This document shows positions 52,483 through 64,000 of a DNA stretch of 64,000 nucleotides, piece by piece. The DNA lies in the NCBI RefSeq assembly GCF_025602895.1, contig NW_026516222.1, forward strand, positions 434,001 to 498,000, in the 5' to 3' direction. This DNA is from Polychytrium aggregatum. Lineage: Eukaryota > Chytridiomycota > Chytridiomycetes > Polychytriales. The notes under the pieces were generated by a model that searched no databases, was not told the origin of the DNA, and saw nothing but the letters and a program-made list of their open reading frames with translations. Positions within the stretch are counted from its first letter, which is position 1; the number at the start of each line of letters is the position of its first letter. The translations under genes were made by a program, and so were the position numbers.

Positions 52483-55400
52483 ATGTCCTCGTCGCTGGCC
52501 GTGCCCCTGGCCATCTGGAACAGCATTCCAAACTCGCTCGTCACCCGTGCCCTGGCCTCCGACGATGGCCAGACCGTGCTCGCTGCTCTCGAGTCGGGCT
52601 ATCTGTGGCTCTATACCTTCCACGCAATCGACTCGTCCAATACCCCGCAAGTGCGTCTCATTATTGCGCTCCCTGCTGAGTCCGCCATGCTCGTGCTCCG
52701 TGAGCTTCAAGGACGGGCCTGGGGGCCATCGCGCTCACCGTCTCCATTCTTCCGGCTTTTCCAGCTACGTCCCCGCATCATGCTGATGGGCCACAGATCC
52801 GCCATCGCCGCCATGACCCTCATTCGGTTCGAGATTGACTGCGTCCCCACCCGCGAAAACGTCGCCATCACAGCTTCAGAAGACGGGTAAATATCGTGTG
52901 CCGTGTTGCATATCCGGATATTGCCTCTGGGCATGCGCTCGATGCTGGATTCGAGCTCTCCATCCACCCACCCACACCAACAAGCGACAAGCGACAAGCG
53001 CATGTGCCGGTCATCAGGAACCGCATCAACCTCGAGCCCGGCACCTCGGTTGCAACTGCGGCCACATATGCGATTCGAGTTATTGGGCGCCACATCGGCT
53101 TCTCCGCAATCTCTTGCTGATGGTCCACATTTGGGTTTCACAGCGAAGCAGCAATGTGGGATCTGGAGGACGGCCGCTGTCTCGCCGTCAACACCAACGC
53201 GTTCCCGGGCATCCCAACTGCTCTCAAAGTACGTTCCCTGTCCGCAGTGCATCGTGGACGACTGGGAGATGACGGGGATGGTGTTTCTCATAGCAGCCCA
53301 GCATGGACCGGACAATGCATCGCAGCAGGCTCTCGGCTCTGTCGTTGTATCCAACATCTGCTGGATAGATTCGATCGACTCGGCCGGCCTTGGACGCTGG
53401 TTTCCCGCATTATGTGCACTCTCCCGTCGCGGCATCCAGGACGGCGCTAATTCCAATTCCAATTCCAACTGACTCAATAACTCGCCTGTGGACTTGTCGA
53501 TTCGCAGCTGTCTTCGTCCGGCAAGGTCGTATTCTGCGGGGGCTGCTCCAACGACATTACCGTGCTCGGCACGGATACCCTCGAGGTAAGCACCCAGCGC
53601 CGCTGTCGTCACTGTCCGCACGGCATCGATGGATGCGCTGTTGGCAGGCATAGATTGCATCCGTGACCCTGCATTGGCTTCCAGATTATCAAAACATCCA
53701 ATCTCTACGACAACTGGACCAGCTCCATTTGCTCATGCTACACAGGTTGGTCCGTTGCTGTTGACTTTGGTGGCTTCTCCGCATTTGCTTGCCACATATT
53801 CGCTGGTGCAACCACATTATCTCGAATCCAATCGCCAGCCACTAACGGCACATTGCTTGAAACGGCTGGGTGCTCGCTATTGAATGTCTGGCCACTGGAT
53901 CAACGTCCGCGATGCAACAATCACATCGCCCCCCCCCATTCGACTATCCCCTCGCCGATTCATCCACATTCCACAGAGACAAAGGGAGTCGAGCGGGTGT
54001 TCTCGATCACGTTCGACGGCTGGCTGTGCACCATTCTGTTCGACGAGAACAAGGGCGAATTCCAGACCGATTCCATCAACAAGGTCAAGATCGAGTATGC
54101 CTCGGCAGTAGCCCCCGCCTTCTCCATCGAAATCAATCCGTTCGACCGGAACATTCTCTTTTGTCTGCAGAGAAAATCGTGCTGTGTAAGTGGTCGCGAG
54201 CGCTGCCGTCGCCGTGTTTGCCCAAGGAGCGGCCATCAGACCCCGGCCGCCATCGCCGATCAGATTCAGCGGCTGTTTCTGTGAGCTTACTCCAGGTTCG
54301 GCACCAACCAGGTCTATGGAATCAAGCAGAATGCCCTCTCGTTCATCGATAACTTTGAGTGTCCACAGCCAGGACAGTTTTGGATGGGCGCTCGTTTCCT
54401 GTCTGCACGGACGATCCTGCTCTGGACCAAGAACTCGAAGGCCTTTGTGTATTACCTTGGCAACGAAAAGGACATTCACCGAACGACCTCCAACCTGATT
54501 CCTCCCAATGCCATCGTCCTGGTCTCGGACGGCAGCACCACCATCTACGTCAATAGAGACAGCTTGCTGGACTATCTCGAGACACCGACAAAGTAGGTTG
54601 GCTCGGCCGCGAGCTCCCTGGTGCTTGGCGTCCACTGTTGGAACCGGTTCAAAGACGCAGTGTACCACATCGGTGGGCGTTTCTACGAACGACGCGAACG
54701 GTGCTTGCCGATGGAACCCTGAGTCCCGTGTGGACAACAGTCATGCTGCTCTCGCCCGGCGCTTGCTTGCATGTTTCTGGTGCACCCTCCCGCAATCTGA
54801 CACCGTGCATTGCGCACGAGCCACACGTTGTCCATGAGTCTATCGACTCGCATCCGCTGACTCGAATCCTCCATCCAATGCCTGTCGACAGCACCAAGGT
54901 CCTGGTGGCAGCCTTTGAAGGCACTTCCGACGAGTACAATTCGGTCATGTGTCTCGTTCCGTCGGACCCGCACCACCCCAACTCGTGCCATTATCTTTTG
55001 TCGTTCCGCAACACCCGATCCAAGTGCGACGACATTGACGTGTGGCCGTTTTGGGCGAGCAACATTGGGTCGAGAGTGGCTTTGGGCATCCAGGAGGCCC
55101 CCTATCTCGCGGCCGTCGGAAAAGCTGGACTCGAGCGCATCATTCAGTTTCGAGGTCCCAGAAGTAAGGCCCTCTCTTCCTAACTCGTGTGTTTGGACAG
55201 GCATTGTGTCGGGTTTGCAGGGACGACACATGCGATCCGAGCAGCGCCGGTGGCTGATTTGGATCACCGAGATTGTCCAACTGATCTCGTGCGGGGCTAT
55301 TATCCGTGCCCTCAGCCGTTCGATTTTCGGCCATATGGCCCATCAAGCGCATTTCGCTGCTGGAGATCACCTCCATCACGCTCGTCATGGAAAAATACGT

Positions 55401-58400
55401 CGCCGTTGGACTGAGTAAGCCGAGAGTGGGCCTTGCGACGACGGTGGTTGTTGGGCTTTGGCCAGGAAGGAGAATGCAATATTCTGCATCTCTTCCAACA
55501 TCGGATATCGTCGTGGCCTCTGATCGATGAACTTGTTGATTTTGCTCGGCTCTGGTCCCCGCCGGTAGACAACGGAAACATCCATATCTGTCTGGTCTCT
55601 GCGCCGTTCTTCCACAGCGTCGAAGATCTGGTCGAGCATCACAGCATCCGTATGCTCAAGGCACACACGGGATCCATCACCTGCCTGCACACTCCAAGTC
55701 TGAGCCTGACCCGAGGCAAGCACATCCTGTTCAGCGGCAGCGAGGACTCGACTGTCAAGGCATGGGACATCGAGTAAGTAGAGCCGAGGCGATGTTGCAC
55801 ATGGCCATTGCAGTTTTGCGTCAGTGGCATAGCCACGGAGAAAACTCGTGTGTTTGTCTACTGTACATGTTCTTGTGAATGTGAAGAAAGCGTCTCTTCC
55901 CATCCTCATGCTTTGGCTGACGCTGGTTTTGGTCGCATGCCAACCAGGACGGGACGATTGCTGGGCGACTTTATGAACCACACGCAGAGTGTCTTGACGC
56001 TGCTGGCGGTCCCGGAAGAGACGAAGCATCATATCCACCACAGCATTATCTCGATATCTGAAGACCACTCCGTCGCCGTGATTGACATTGAGGAGATGTA
56101 TTGGTACGCATCGATCTGGCTGGCGAAGGGATGAAGCGGCTAGATGGCGGGCTTGTTTTACTGAGCCACCAGCGACCACTGCTCCTGTCCGTGTGTCTGA
56201 GACTGGGCGCTCATCTGCCCAACCCGGGCTGGCTCGCATGGACGCCCTGTCGCTCTTGCTGTGTCGCGGCTCAGGCTGATCAGCTAACTCTCCCGTTTCG
56301 TGCGCCTCTGCTGTCCGGCCAGCCTCTATCGCTTCTCGGGACATCCCTATCCGATCATGAACATTTACTTTCGCACTGCCGATGACTTTTTCATTGTTCA
56401 GTGCACCGACGGCTCGATACATGTGTGGCAGGTGCGTTTATGTGTGCGTGCACGTCTGGTGTTGTGGGTGCATGGCCCTGCCCTATCGAAATATCGACTG
56501 ACGTCTGCCCGTGTGCGTGCGTGCGTGCGTACGTGGCAGCTGAAAACTGGGCACTTGGATCGTATCGAGAGCGGTCCCGTTGTCGATGATATTCTCGACG
56601 GCTGTGACAGCTCCATCAGGTAAGCTTATGTGATATAATCGCAACGGCTCAGCCTCGATGCGCAACACTTCTTCACTTGTGAGAGACAAATATGCTTGCG
56701 AGCGGAATCCTGTCCATGGTTTCGTGCTGCTTCAATGCTGGCCATGTTGCCGTTGAATCCTGGTGCTTTCCAACGCCTTTCGCTCGCCGTTGCAGTTGTC
56801 GCAAATATGGTCGTGACTACCAACTCGCCAGCATCAAACAAACCATATCCGCGTTCCCGATTCACAGCACCGATAAGGGTGAGTTGTCGGATGCCGCTGC
56901 GGCTGGATGTGTGAGCAACGGCGTACGCCAGGATGCTGATCGTAGCGCATCTTTATGGCCATTGGCGCCGGCTTTCAGCACCGCCCCCGGTCCTGGTGTT
57001 CCTCGTGAACGTCAAGCGCCTTGCCAACGACATCTACAGCAGCCAATGCACTCTCAGCCCGCCAAGCTCCCCGATCCATCGACACAACCGATCGAGGACT
57101 GCCACGGCGCGATCCGGGAGCGAGGATCTGGGCCAAAAGTTGCCCAACCGCGCAGCCTCTCCAAACAAACAAATCACGGAAATGTTCAAGCCCATGATCG
57201 ACAAGGTCAAGATCATGGTCGAGAGTGTCGCCTCGTCCGCGGCTACACCCACGGGCGCACGCACCCCCGTCGAAGACACATCCAACTCTCTGCCGCAAAA
57301 GGAAGCCGAAGTCACGATCAGCGAGCCCGTCAGTCAGACGACGCTGGACTGGGGTATTCTTCAGGCCGTGTTTTCCTCGCTGCTGTCCTGGGGGTTTGAG
57401 GGCGGCGTCGACGGCATTTGCGTGAGCAAGTTTGGCCTCTTGCCACCCCAACCCTCGGTCGCGTTTGGGTTCAGAGGGTAAGACGAACGACCGACTGGCC
57501 GACCGACTGGCCGACCGACTGGCCGACCGACTGACCGACTGGCCAACTCACCGGGGCAACGCCAGTCTCTATCGCGATGGTGGAGAATCTGCTGTCACTG
57601 ACGCTGCCTCTCCCTCTCCGATTCTCAATTGGCTAGGACGAACGGATTCCTGTCCATCTTGGCCCCAAACTCTGGTATTCCGTCGCAGGACTGGAGGGTC
57701 TCACCGACAATCAGCGCATCGCGGCTGCTGATGATCCTATCTTTGGTTCGCACGGTCTTGTCGATGAAGGGTGAGTCTCGATCAAGCTCGCTCGTCCGAC
57801 ACAACAGCAGCGGTCTCTCGTTGCGTGCGCGCTGGAAGGCTGTCGTGCCAGACATTTGCCTCTCTCCATAATTAATTATGAAGAGCCCCAAGAAGAGGGA
57901 ATGGGGCGGTGATGGGATCGTTCCTTGAAGCGCATCTTGCTTCGATCCGGCAGTGTCCACGACTGACATGCCCCCCGTTCCTCGTCGCTCAGGTCTGGAA
58001 GAAGATGCCATTGCCGTTATTACCTACTATGGCGCAACCCTTCCCCACAGCATCGGATCTCGGTTCAAGTTTCCTTCATTCTCATACCTCGCTCGGTTCT
58101 GGCAGGACCCCGTGGGTGAGGACTCGGTCATTCCGTCGATCATCGCACCGAATCCACGATCCGTCTGGCTATGATGGGCCATCATGCCTCTGCGCCATCC
58201 GACACCGTCTCTGAAATGGATCAGAGGTCGTCGAATGTCTAATCTCTCGCCTTACTCACTCTTCGGATCGCACCAGCCGACATTCAGCAGGCCGCTCGGA
58301 GTCTTTTCAATATGGCCCTCAGCAAAATGCCCGAGGAAGAGCGCCAGTCCGTCATCAACTACTGGAAGTCGTATCGTAAGTCTAACCTCGGGTTCTCAGA

Positions 58401-60476
58401 GACGAATGTGAAACATATACGCTGGGTGCTGCGACGAGAGCGGGAGGAGCGGCCCTCTCCCCTTTGCATGGAAAGAAACGAGATTCTATTGTACTTGACG
58501 TATCCGACATACACCTTGTCGCTGTTTTTCTGACCTGATCCTGCCCTGCATCCTGGCATCGACCGCCTTTGTCCAGTCCCAGTGTCGTATACGCCCCCCA
58601 GGAAGGAAAAGACAAACATGCGATGCGCAATCATCATGGGGATCCTTGGCGTTCATTTCCCCAACGCATTTACCCAGAGGTTTGTGCAGTCTCTGCAGTT
58701 CGTCCGGCTGTCTCGTCTACCAATATTGTAACCGCCACTCCTAACCCCACGATATCAGAAACAGTTTCACTAATAATCGCAGCACAACTGTGCATATGTC
58801 GCCGATTGCACAACTCTCACGAGATATCTCTACTGCATTTGCGTATCGGACAGGATCTGCAAGGATGTTGCCGAGTCGCTCGACATTGCCCTCCGAGACG
58901 ACCAGAAGAGCCACATTGCGTACCGCATTGCCGCCGTCGAGATCATTGGCCACGGCTTCACGACGTGGGAGCCCCATATCAACGGGTCGGCGGTCCTCCG
59001 AGGCATCATAGCACTGACGGGGCTCGGGATCGCTCCTGCCCCGAGCCCCGTGTCTAGTGGCGCTGTCCAGAGCACGCTTGTGGTGCCGGGCGGGTCGATA
59101 GTTCGAAGTGGCTCCTCCAAGTCCCTGAGCGCCTCGACCAGCCTCAAAACAACCCTCGCCGGCGGCAACAGTAGCTCAACGAATATTCCATCGCCATCAG
59201 GGCCGTCGTCTCAGCCACAGCCTCAGCCTCAGCAACAACAGCAACAGTCACAGCCGCAAGCTCAATTGCAATCGCAACCGCAATCGCAACCACAACCGCA
59301 GGCTCCACCTACACCGCTCATGGTGATTGCGAGACAGGCCATAATCCAGATTGCCTCGGCAAACACGCCACTGTTTATATCGACAGTCACCTTTGATTTG
59401 GTCCACTCCAAGAGCATCGAAGAGCGATCGGCTGGCCTGAAACTGCTTGGAATGTTTATCGCAAGGGTAAGCGTGTTTGCGGAAAGGAGGGAGCAAGGAA
59501 GGTTGCTTTGTGAGCACCAGTCATAGGCAATGTCGGACGCTGCCCTCTGAATTTGATCTGTGGGTCTGGGCAGTTCGACATTCACACACGACCTCGCTCA
59601 ACCCTGTAGAAACCGTCGATCCTCTATGCTCACTTGACTCGAATCGCCGAAGCCATGGTCAAGTCTCTGGATCCGAACCAGCCAGTGATGCGTGACGCTC
59701 TGCAGCCCATCGTGACCTTCAACTTTGCAGAATTGGTCAGGACCTATCCAAACGTCTCTTTTCACGCTGGAACTCAGCGACTGGCCGTGGGCACCACCGA
59801 GGGCGTCAGCGTTGTGTACGACTTTAAAACGGCCACCAAGGTTCAAATTCTGGAGGTACGGCGGATGCCATGGATGCGCAGAGCCAGCAAGCGGTGTGGT
59901 GATGGGCAAACGGAGGACGAGAACTCGATCGCATCCAGCCACCAACTTGCATAGCCCCGCCACTTGCATATCCATCGACGGCAAGCACAAAGCTGACCCG
60001 TTGTGCGTGGAGGGGGGCCGACAACGGCACTAACTCCAATGTCCTCGTCTGACTTTATCTGGTCCTTAGGGACACGCTCGCCCCGTGACCGCTGTTTCGT
60101 ATTCGCCCGACGGCAAGATGATTGCAACGTTCTCGATCGAAGAAGGTTCTGTGAGGATATGGCAGCCCTCGTCCGGATTCTTGGGCATCTCGGCGGCACT
60201 GGCTTCTGTTGGTGCCGTCAGCCAAATGAAGAGTTTCCGGACTTTTAATGTGGGATCCCCAGAGGGTGAGTGCCGTTACTTTGAGTGCCCGGGGTGCAGG
60301 AGGAAAGGCTCTTTTCGCCGATACTGATCTGTTGCTTTATCGTGTGGCTAAATCGTCCTCATCCAGGGGCGGCGTTGCTGACCGATGTCCTCCACGAAGT
60401 CAAGCTCGACTGGGTCTCTGACCGAACGGTCAAGCTGAGGAGTATCAAGGAGCTGGAACTGTCGTTTACAGTCTAG
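52483..60476 (+). CDS. WDR7/rabconnectin-3-beta-like WD40 protein
   Basis: Many exons. Exon 1 is 52483-52650, starting MSSSLAVPLAIWN. The next three exons join in phase to give RIMLMGHRSAIAAM, VAITASEDG and EAAMWDLEDGRCLAV, the N-terminal WD40 repeats typical of WDR7. Later exons include HILFSGSEDSTVKAWDIE (55725-55776), a long helical middle region (58300-59100) with YRIAAVEIIGHGFTTWEPHI, and a Gln/Pro-rich insert at 59210-59310. The C-terminal WD40 pair has QRLAVGTTEGVSVVYDF and HARPVTAVSYSPDGKMIATF. The end is FLGISAALASVGAVSQMKSF ... SIKELELSFTV and stop at 60474-60476. In animals WDR7 pairs with DMXL proteins to regulate V-ATPase assembly and acidification. Several mid-gene exon borders are unresolved. 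Confidence 0.87.
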
Positions 60477-60938
60477 GCTGCACGTTTGAGATGTGCGAAC
60501 GAGGTGTGCATCTTTGAGTCGTGGCGATCCGCAAGTGCAGAGCGCAAACACAGAAACAATAAATCAAACAGAACGAAGATGCCAGAGAGGCCTGGACTCT
60601 TCAGATCCATTCTTTATAGAATATCCCGGCCGCATGTCGTCGATGGCGATCGTGAGATTGTGATGCTCGCTAAGCCTCCCACAACAATCGACTGCATACT
60701 GCCTCGCACAGAGACTCCTTCCATCCGAGCTCGCTGGCATGCATGTCTGGCAGACCATGGAATCGGCGCGGCTTGTTGGCCACCCGATTCGAACCAGACA
60801 CGACATTCTCCACAACAACGGCGCCTTCAGCTTTCGCCCCTTTGCCCCTCGCCCCTTGGCTCCTTGCCATCTGCCTGTGCCTGTTCCTCGCCGACAGCAT
60901 CCCGCTGCCGTTGTCTCCCCTGCCGACTTGGCTCCGAC
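60477..60938. other. Intergenic region between the WDR7-like gene and the reductase
   Basis: AATAAA at about 60558 may end the WDR7-like transcript. The rest is the 5' flank of the reductase gene. No gene. Confidence 0.4.
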
Positions 60939-63900
60939 ATGGTCGTCAGCACCCACGACTCGGACGACATACTCGGCATCGAGGTCCAGCCCATCGAGTC
61001 GATGGAGGAGGATGCCGAGATGGTCGAGGTGTCCACAGTCGAGCCCGAACCTGTTCAGCCCGAACCAGCTCTGCCCGCCGACCCCTTCGACCCTTGGGCG
61101 CACCCTGTCGAATGTCTCATCCGGATGGCCCGCGACGAGCCCGATGCCCTCTGCATCAACACCTACGAGAGCGGCGAGTCCGTGCGCTACTCATACCGCG
61201 ATGTGTGGAAACATGCATACTCAATCGCCCAGGCTCTCAAGGCGCTTCCTGGCTGGAACGACGACGGCCACGATGCCGTCGGCACCTTCTGCGAAGGCGA
61301 GGCGCACTGGGTGTTCTTCTCGCTCGCCGTGTGGATGCTGGGCAAGTGAGTATCGGCCCAGATGCTGTGATTCGATCTGTCTGTTGCATGGTCCTGGCTG
61401 TGGATGTCGCTGCCACCAGTCCAGGGTCAGAAGGATTGGCTGTGGAATGTGCTGTGAGTGAGTCTCCCTCCAGGGATGACAGGCAATAGCCGTGGCTGGC
61501 TCACCCACGTATCCATCGACAGGAAAACCCTCAACTTTGGTCTCAACTGGCCATCGGCTGTCCGCAAGGCCATCTGTGCGAGGTATAGCATCAGCAGCGA
61601 TGAGTCAAGGAGGCAGTCCGATTGTGGGTGGAGTCGACAGAGTGGGAGACTGGCCCACGATCGACAAAGCCGGGACTGACACACTCTCGACCACCATGGC
61701 ACCCAACAGACACTCGGTCAAGTACATCCTTCACCACTACACCAAGCCTGGCCGCACCATAGGAGTGACGTTGGTGGACGGCGGCACTTTCCCGATGCTC
61801 AGCGAGGTCCCTGCTCCATCGCTCGAACTCTGCGAGCCACTCGATGATATCGTGGCAATCCAGTGTACCTCGGGAACAACTGGTACGTGGAATAGTCAGG
61901 AAGAACGGCAGAGCATGATGCCGGATGGTGGACAGCTTGGGGCATGACATGAAGCAAGAGGTTGTGCTGACGATGCATGTACAATCAATAACTCTGCTTC
62001 CTGCATCCCCGTCGCTCACACAGGCATCCCCAAATCGTGAGTTATCCTGTGGATTCTGATGTTGTGGATTCTGTTTCTGTGTCTACCTGATGCTTGTTCA
62101 CAGTCACAATTGACCGCATCAACACTCGTGGACTGAATCCTTCTGTGTTTGATGTTGATGGTTGCAGTTTCAAGTTTGCACACACTGGAATGATCACAGG
62201 TCGAGCCTCTATTGGAATGCTGAAGAGTAGCGTTGGGCTTTTGCAGGTAACTATGCTTGACATCGAATATCGCATTAATACGTGGGCAATACTGGGTATA
62301 CTGACAATTGATTATTTTTAGGCTCCATCCTTTGTGGCCACATTCGGCTCACTTCCTTGCGTTCTGAATCTTGGAGGATCTGTGTGGATTCCAAAGCCAA
62401 CATTCCACGCAGTTGAGAGAGCCAACAACGTCGCCCAACTACTGATTGAAGATGTTTCCTTTATATACCTGGTAAGTAGCAGGAGAATGAGCCGGATATT
62501 TAGTATCTCGTTCCTAGCCTCAAGTTACTCATCGTCCCACAGACCCCCACATTCATGAAGTTGGTCATCAGCACCGCCGCTTCCCAGAGCCCGACCGTCA
62601 AATGGATGAAAACAAAGTGTATTGCGTTGGGGTCCGAGCATATTCCCATGAGTGTCATGCACATGACGAGGGAGAGATTCCCAAATGCCGAGATCCAGTC
62701 GGGATATGGATCGAGTGAGGTACAGTTCATCCGTTCACATTTCATCGCAATGTATTGCACGATCACTAAACAACACACCTCGCCAGGCAGCAGTTGTTGG
62801 TGCAATTTCATATATGCGGATCCCGAACAACAGCCCCATCCCAGAGAAGTTGGTCTACAAGCTGGCCAAGCCTGGGGTGCGCTGTCTCCTCTTTGACGAG
62901 GAGGGCAATATCGTTGATCAAAATGTCTCCAAGAGCGGGATCCTGGTCTTTGCCGTCGACCCCGACCATCCCGTCCGCAACCACCCCGACTTTGTCAACG
63001 CCGATCCCAACGACAGACTGGCCTCCTTTGGCTTCCTCAGCGACGGCTCGCCTCGTGTCTGCACCATGGACTGGGTCGAGATGATCAGCGAGAACGAGTT
63101 TACGGTCGTTGGAAGGTGAGTGCAATATCCCTGTGCCCACCGAGTGGTCTGTGCCCTCCTTCCACTGGTCCTCCGCCAATCCATCCCACACTCTGCTTCA
63201 ACATGTCTCTCACACCTCCAGATTCGACCAGAAGATCAAGGTCAACGGTGTCTATGTCGACCTGAACCATCTCGAGGCCCTGGTCGTGCAGCACCTGAGC
63301 CACACCATCGCCGACTGTGCGTTTGTCCAGACCTCCGAGAAGAAGATCGTGATGCTGTATGTTCTCCAGGCCCGCCCCACGACCCGCACCGAGCCCAGCG
63401 ACATCATCCGGATGACCCAGGATCTGCTTGCACTCGTCAACGTCTCCAAGGTGCCGATCCACAACTGCTTCCAGCTCGACGAGATCCCCATGACCGAGAT
63501 TGGCAAGCGCGACCTCAAGAAGATCAAGTGGATCGCCGAGAACAACGATCTGCACCAAGGATCCGTTGTGTATCCCCGTCTCGCCCCCAGCGAGGCCCCG
63601 CTGTTTTGCATCGCGGCTGCAATCTCTAGCCTCGGCAGCCAGCTCCTCGGGATTCCCTCTCTCGACGGCCGCAACTACAGCATCAGCGGAGCTGGGTTTG
63701 ACTCGCTGAGTGTCGGCCGCCTGGCCCTGGCAATCAAGGAAGAGTACGATGTCGAGATCTCGCCGATGATGCTGCTCTCGAACGGCCTGACGCCCCTCGA
63801 TGTCGCCCAGCTGGTGATTGATCTCCAAGGCAACCACCCGCTGATGCCACCGACAGTCGACCTCGACCAGGAGGCCGCCCAGCTCGACGATGCGAGTGTG

Positions 63901-64000
63901 ACGGCCGAGGGTCTCCCTCCACTTGTCTTTCCCGAGTCGCCTCGCGGCATCGTCCTGACGGGGGCCACTGGCTTCCTCGGATCGTTCCTGCTGTACGAGC
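60939..64000 (+). CDS. Adenylate-forming reductase (A-carrier-reductase, NRPS-like), 3' end missing
   Basis: Starts at ATG 60939 with an acidic leader. It then has an AMP-binding adenylation domain: the core motif CTSGTTG then IPKS (61868-62038), later segments SGYGSSE, GILVF, and the hinge FDQKIKVNGVYVDLNHLE, with the catalytic-Lys region MTEIGKRDLKK. A carrier domain with the phosphopantetheine Ser in GAGFDSLSVGRLAL follows (about 63690). The last bases start an NAD-binding thioester reductase (VLTGATGFLGSFLLYE), which runs out of the window. Such enzymes activate a carboxylic acid with ATP, load it as a thioester and reduce it to an aldehyde or alcohol. No condensation domain is seen, so it is more like fungal carboxylate/aryl-acid reductases than a peptide synthetase. 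Most introns fit GT-AG in phase; the junction near 62039-62101 does not. Confidence 0.88.

Overview
This window reads as nuclear DNA of an early-diverging, probably zoosporic (chytrid-type) fungus. The inference rests on intron-rich genes with short GT-AG introns, two eukaryotic tRNA genes, conserved eukaryotic housekeeping genes (SmF, CRIPT, JMJD6, TMF1/Sgm1-like, WDR7-like), a class C G-protein-coupled receptor, and a Fanzor nuclease gene. The species cannot be named from the sequence alone.

Layout. 0.2-2.3 kb: a single-pass membrane protein with a C-terminal SH3 domain. 2.4-2.8 kb: a small non-autonomous transposon. 4.8-16.1 kb: a giant inverted repeat (two arms of about 3.6 kb, nearly identical, around a 4.1 kb spacer). 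Each arm carries the same SH3 membrane-protein gene. The spacer holds another TM-SH3 gene and the spliceosomal SmF gene. 16.2-18.7 kb: a UDP-glycosyltransferase of the sterol-glucosyltransferase type. 19.16-22.83 kb: a Tc1/mariner-IS630 type transposon with terminal inverted repeats and flanking TA, carrying a damaged-looking DDE transposase and an apparently intact Fanzor (eukaryotic TnpB-like RNA-guided nuclease). 23.5-30.1 kb: a many-exon class C GPCR. 30.7-31.1 kb: a second copy of the small transposon. 31.4-33.6 kb: a fifth TM-SH3 gene. 34.3-34.4 kb: tRNA-His and tRNA-Leu. 34.7-39.9 kb: TMF1/Sgm1-like golgin. 40.7-41.3 kb: a single-exon protein resembling an ADP-ribosyltransferase fold. 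41.6-45.5 kb: CRIPT and JMJD6. 46.2-50.7 kb: a large disordered protein. 52.5-60.5 kb: WDR7/rabconnectin-3-beta-like protein. 60.9 kb to the end: an adenylate-forming reductase (adenylation, carrier and reductase domains), cut off by the window end.

Themes. (1) The Fanzor transposon, the two small non-autonomous elements and a solitary terminal repeat beside the Fanzor element share one terminal-repeat plan, so they look like one mobilisation network. (2) Five TM-SH3 genes lie in 33 kb. Two are mirror copies in the inverted repeat, and the fifth shares their intron phases and the exact length of exon 2, so they form a lineage family of surface-sensor-like proteins. (3) Hexanucleotide arrays sit inside introns of at least three genes.

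Gene models were made by eye from splice sites, reading phase and family motifs. Where exon lengths and phases are given they close without frameshift. For the GPCR, TMF-like, WDR7-like and reductase genes only the ends and key exons were worked out.
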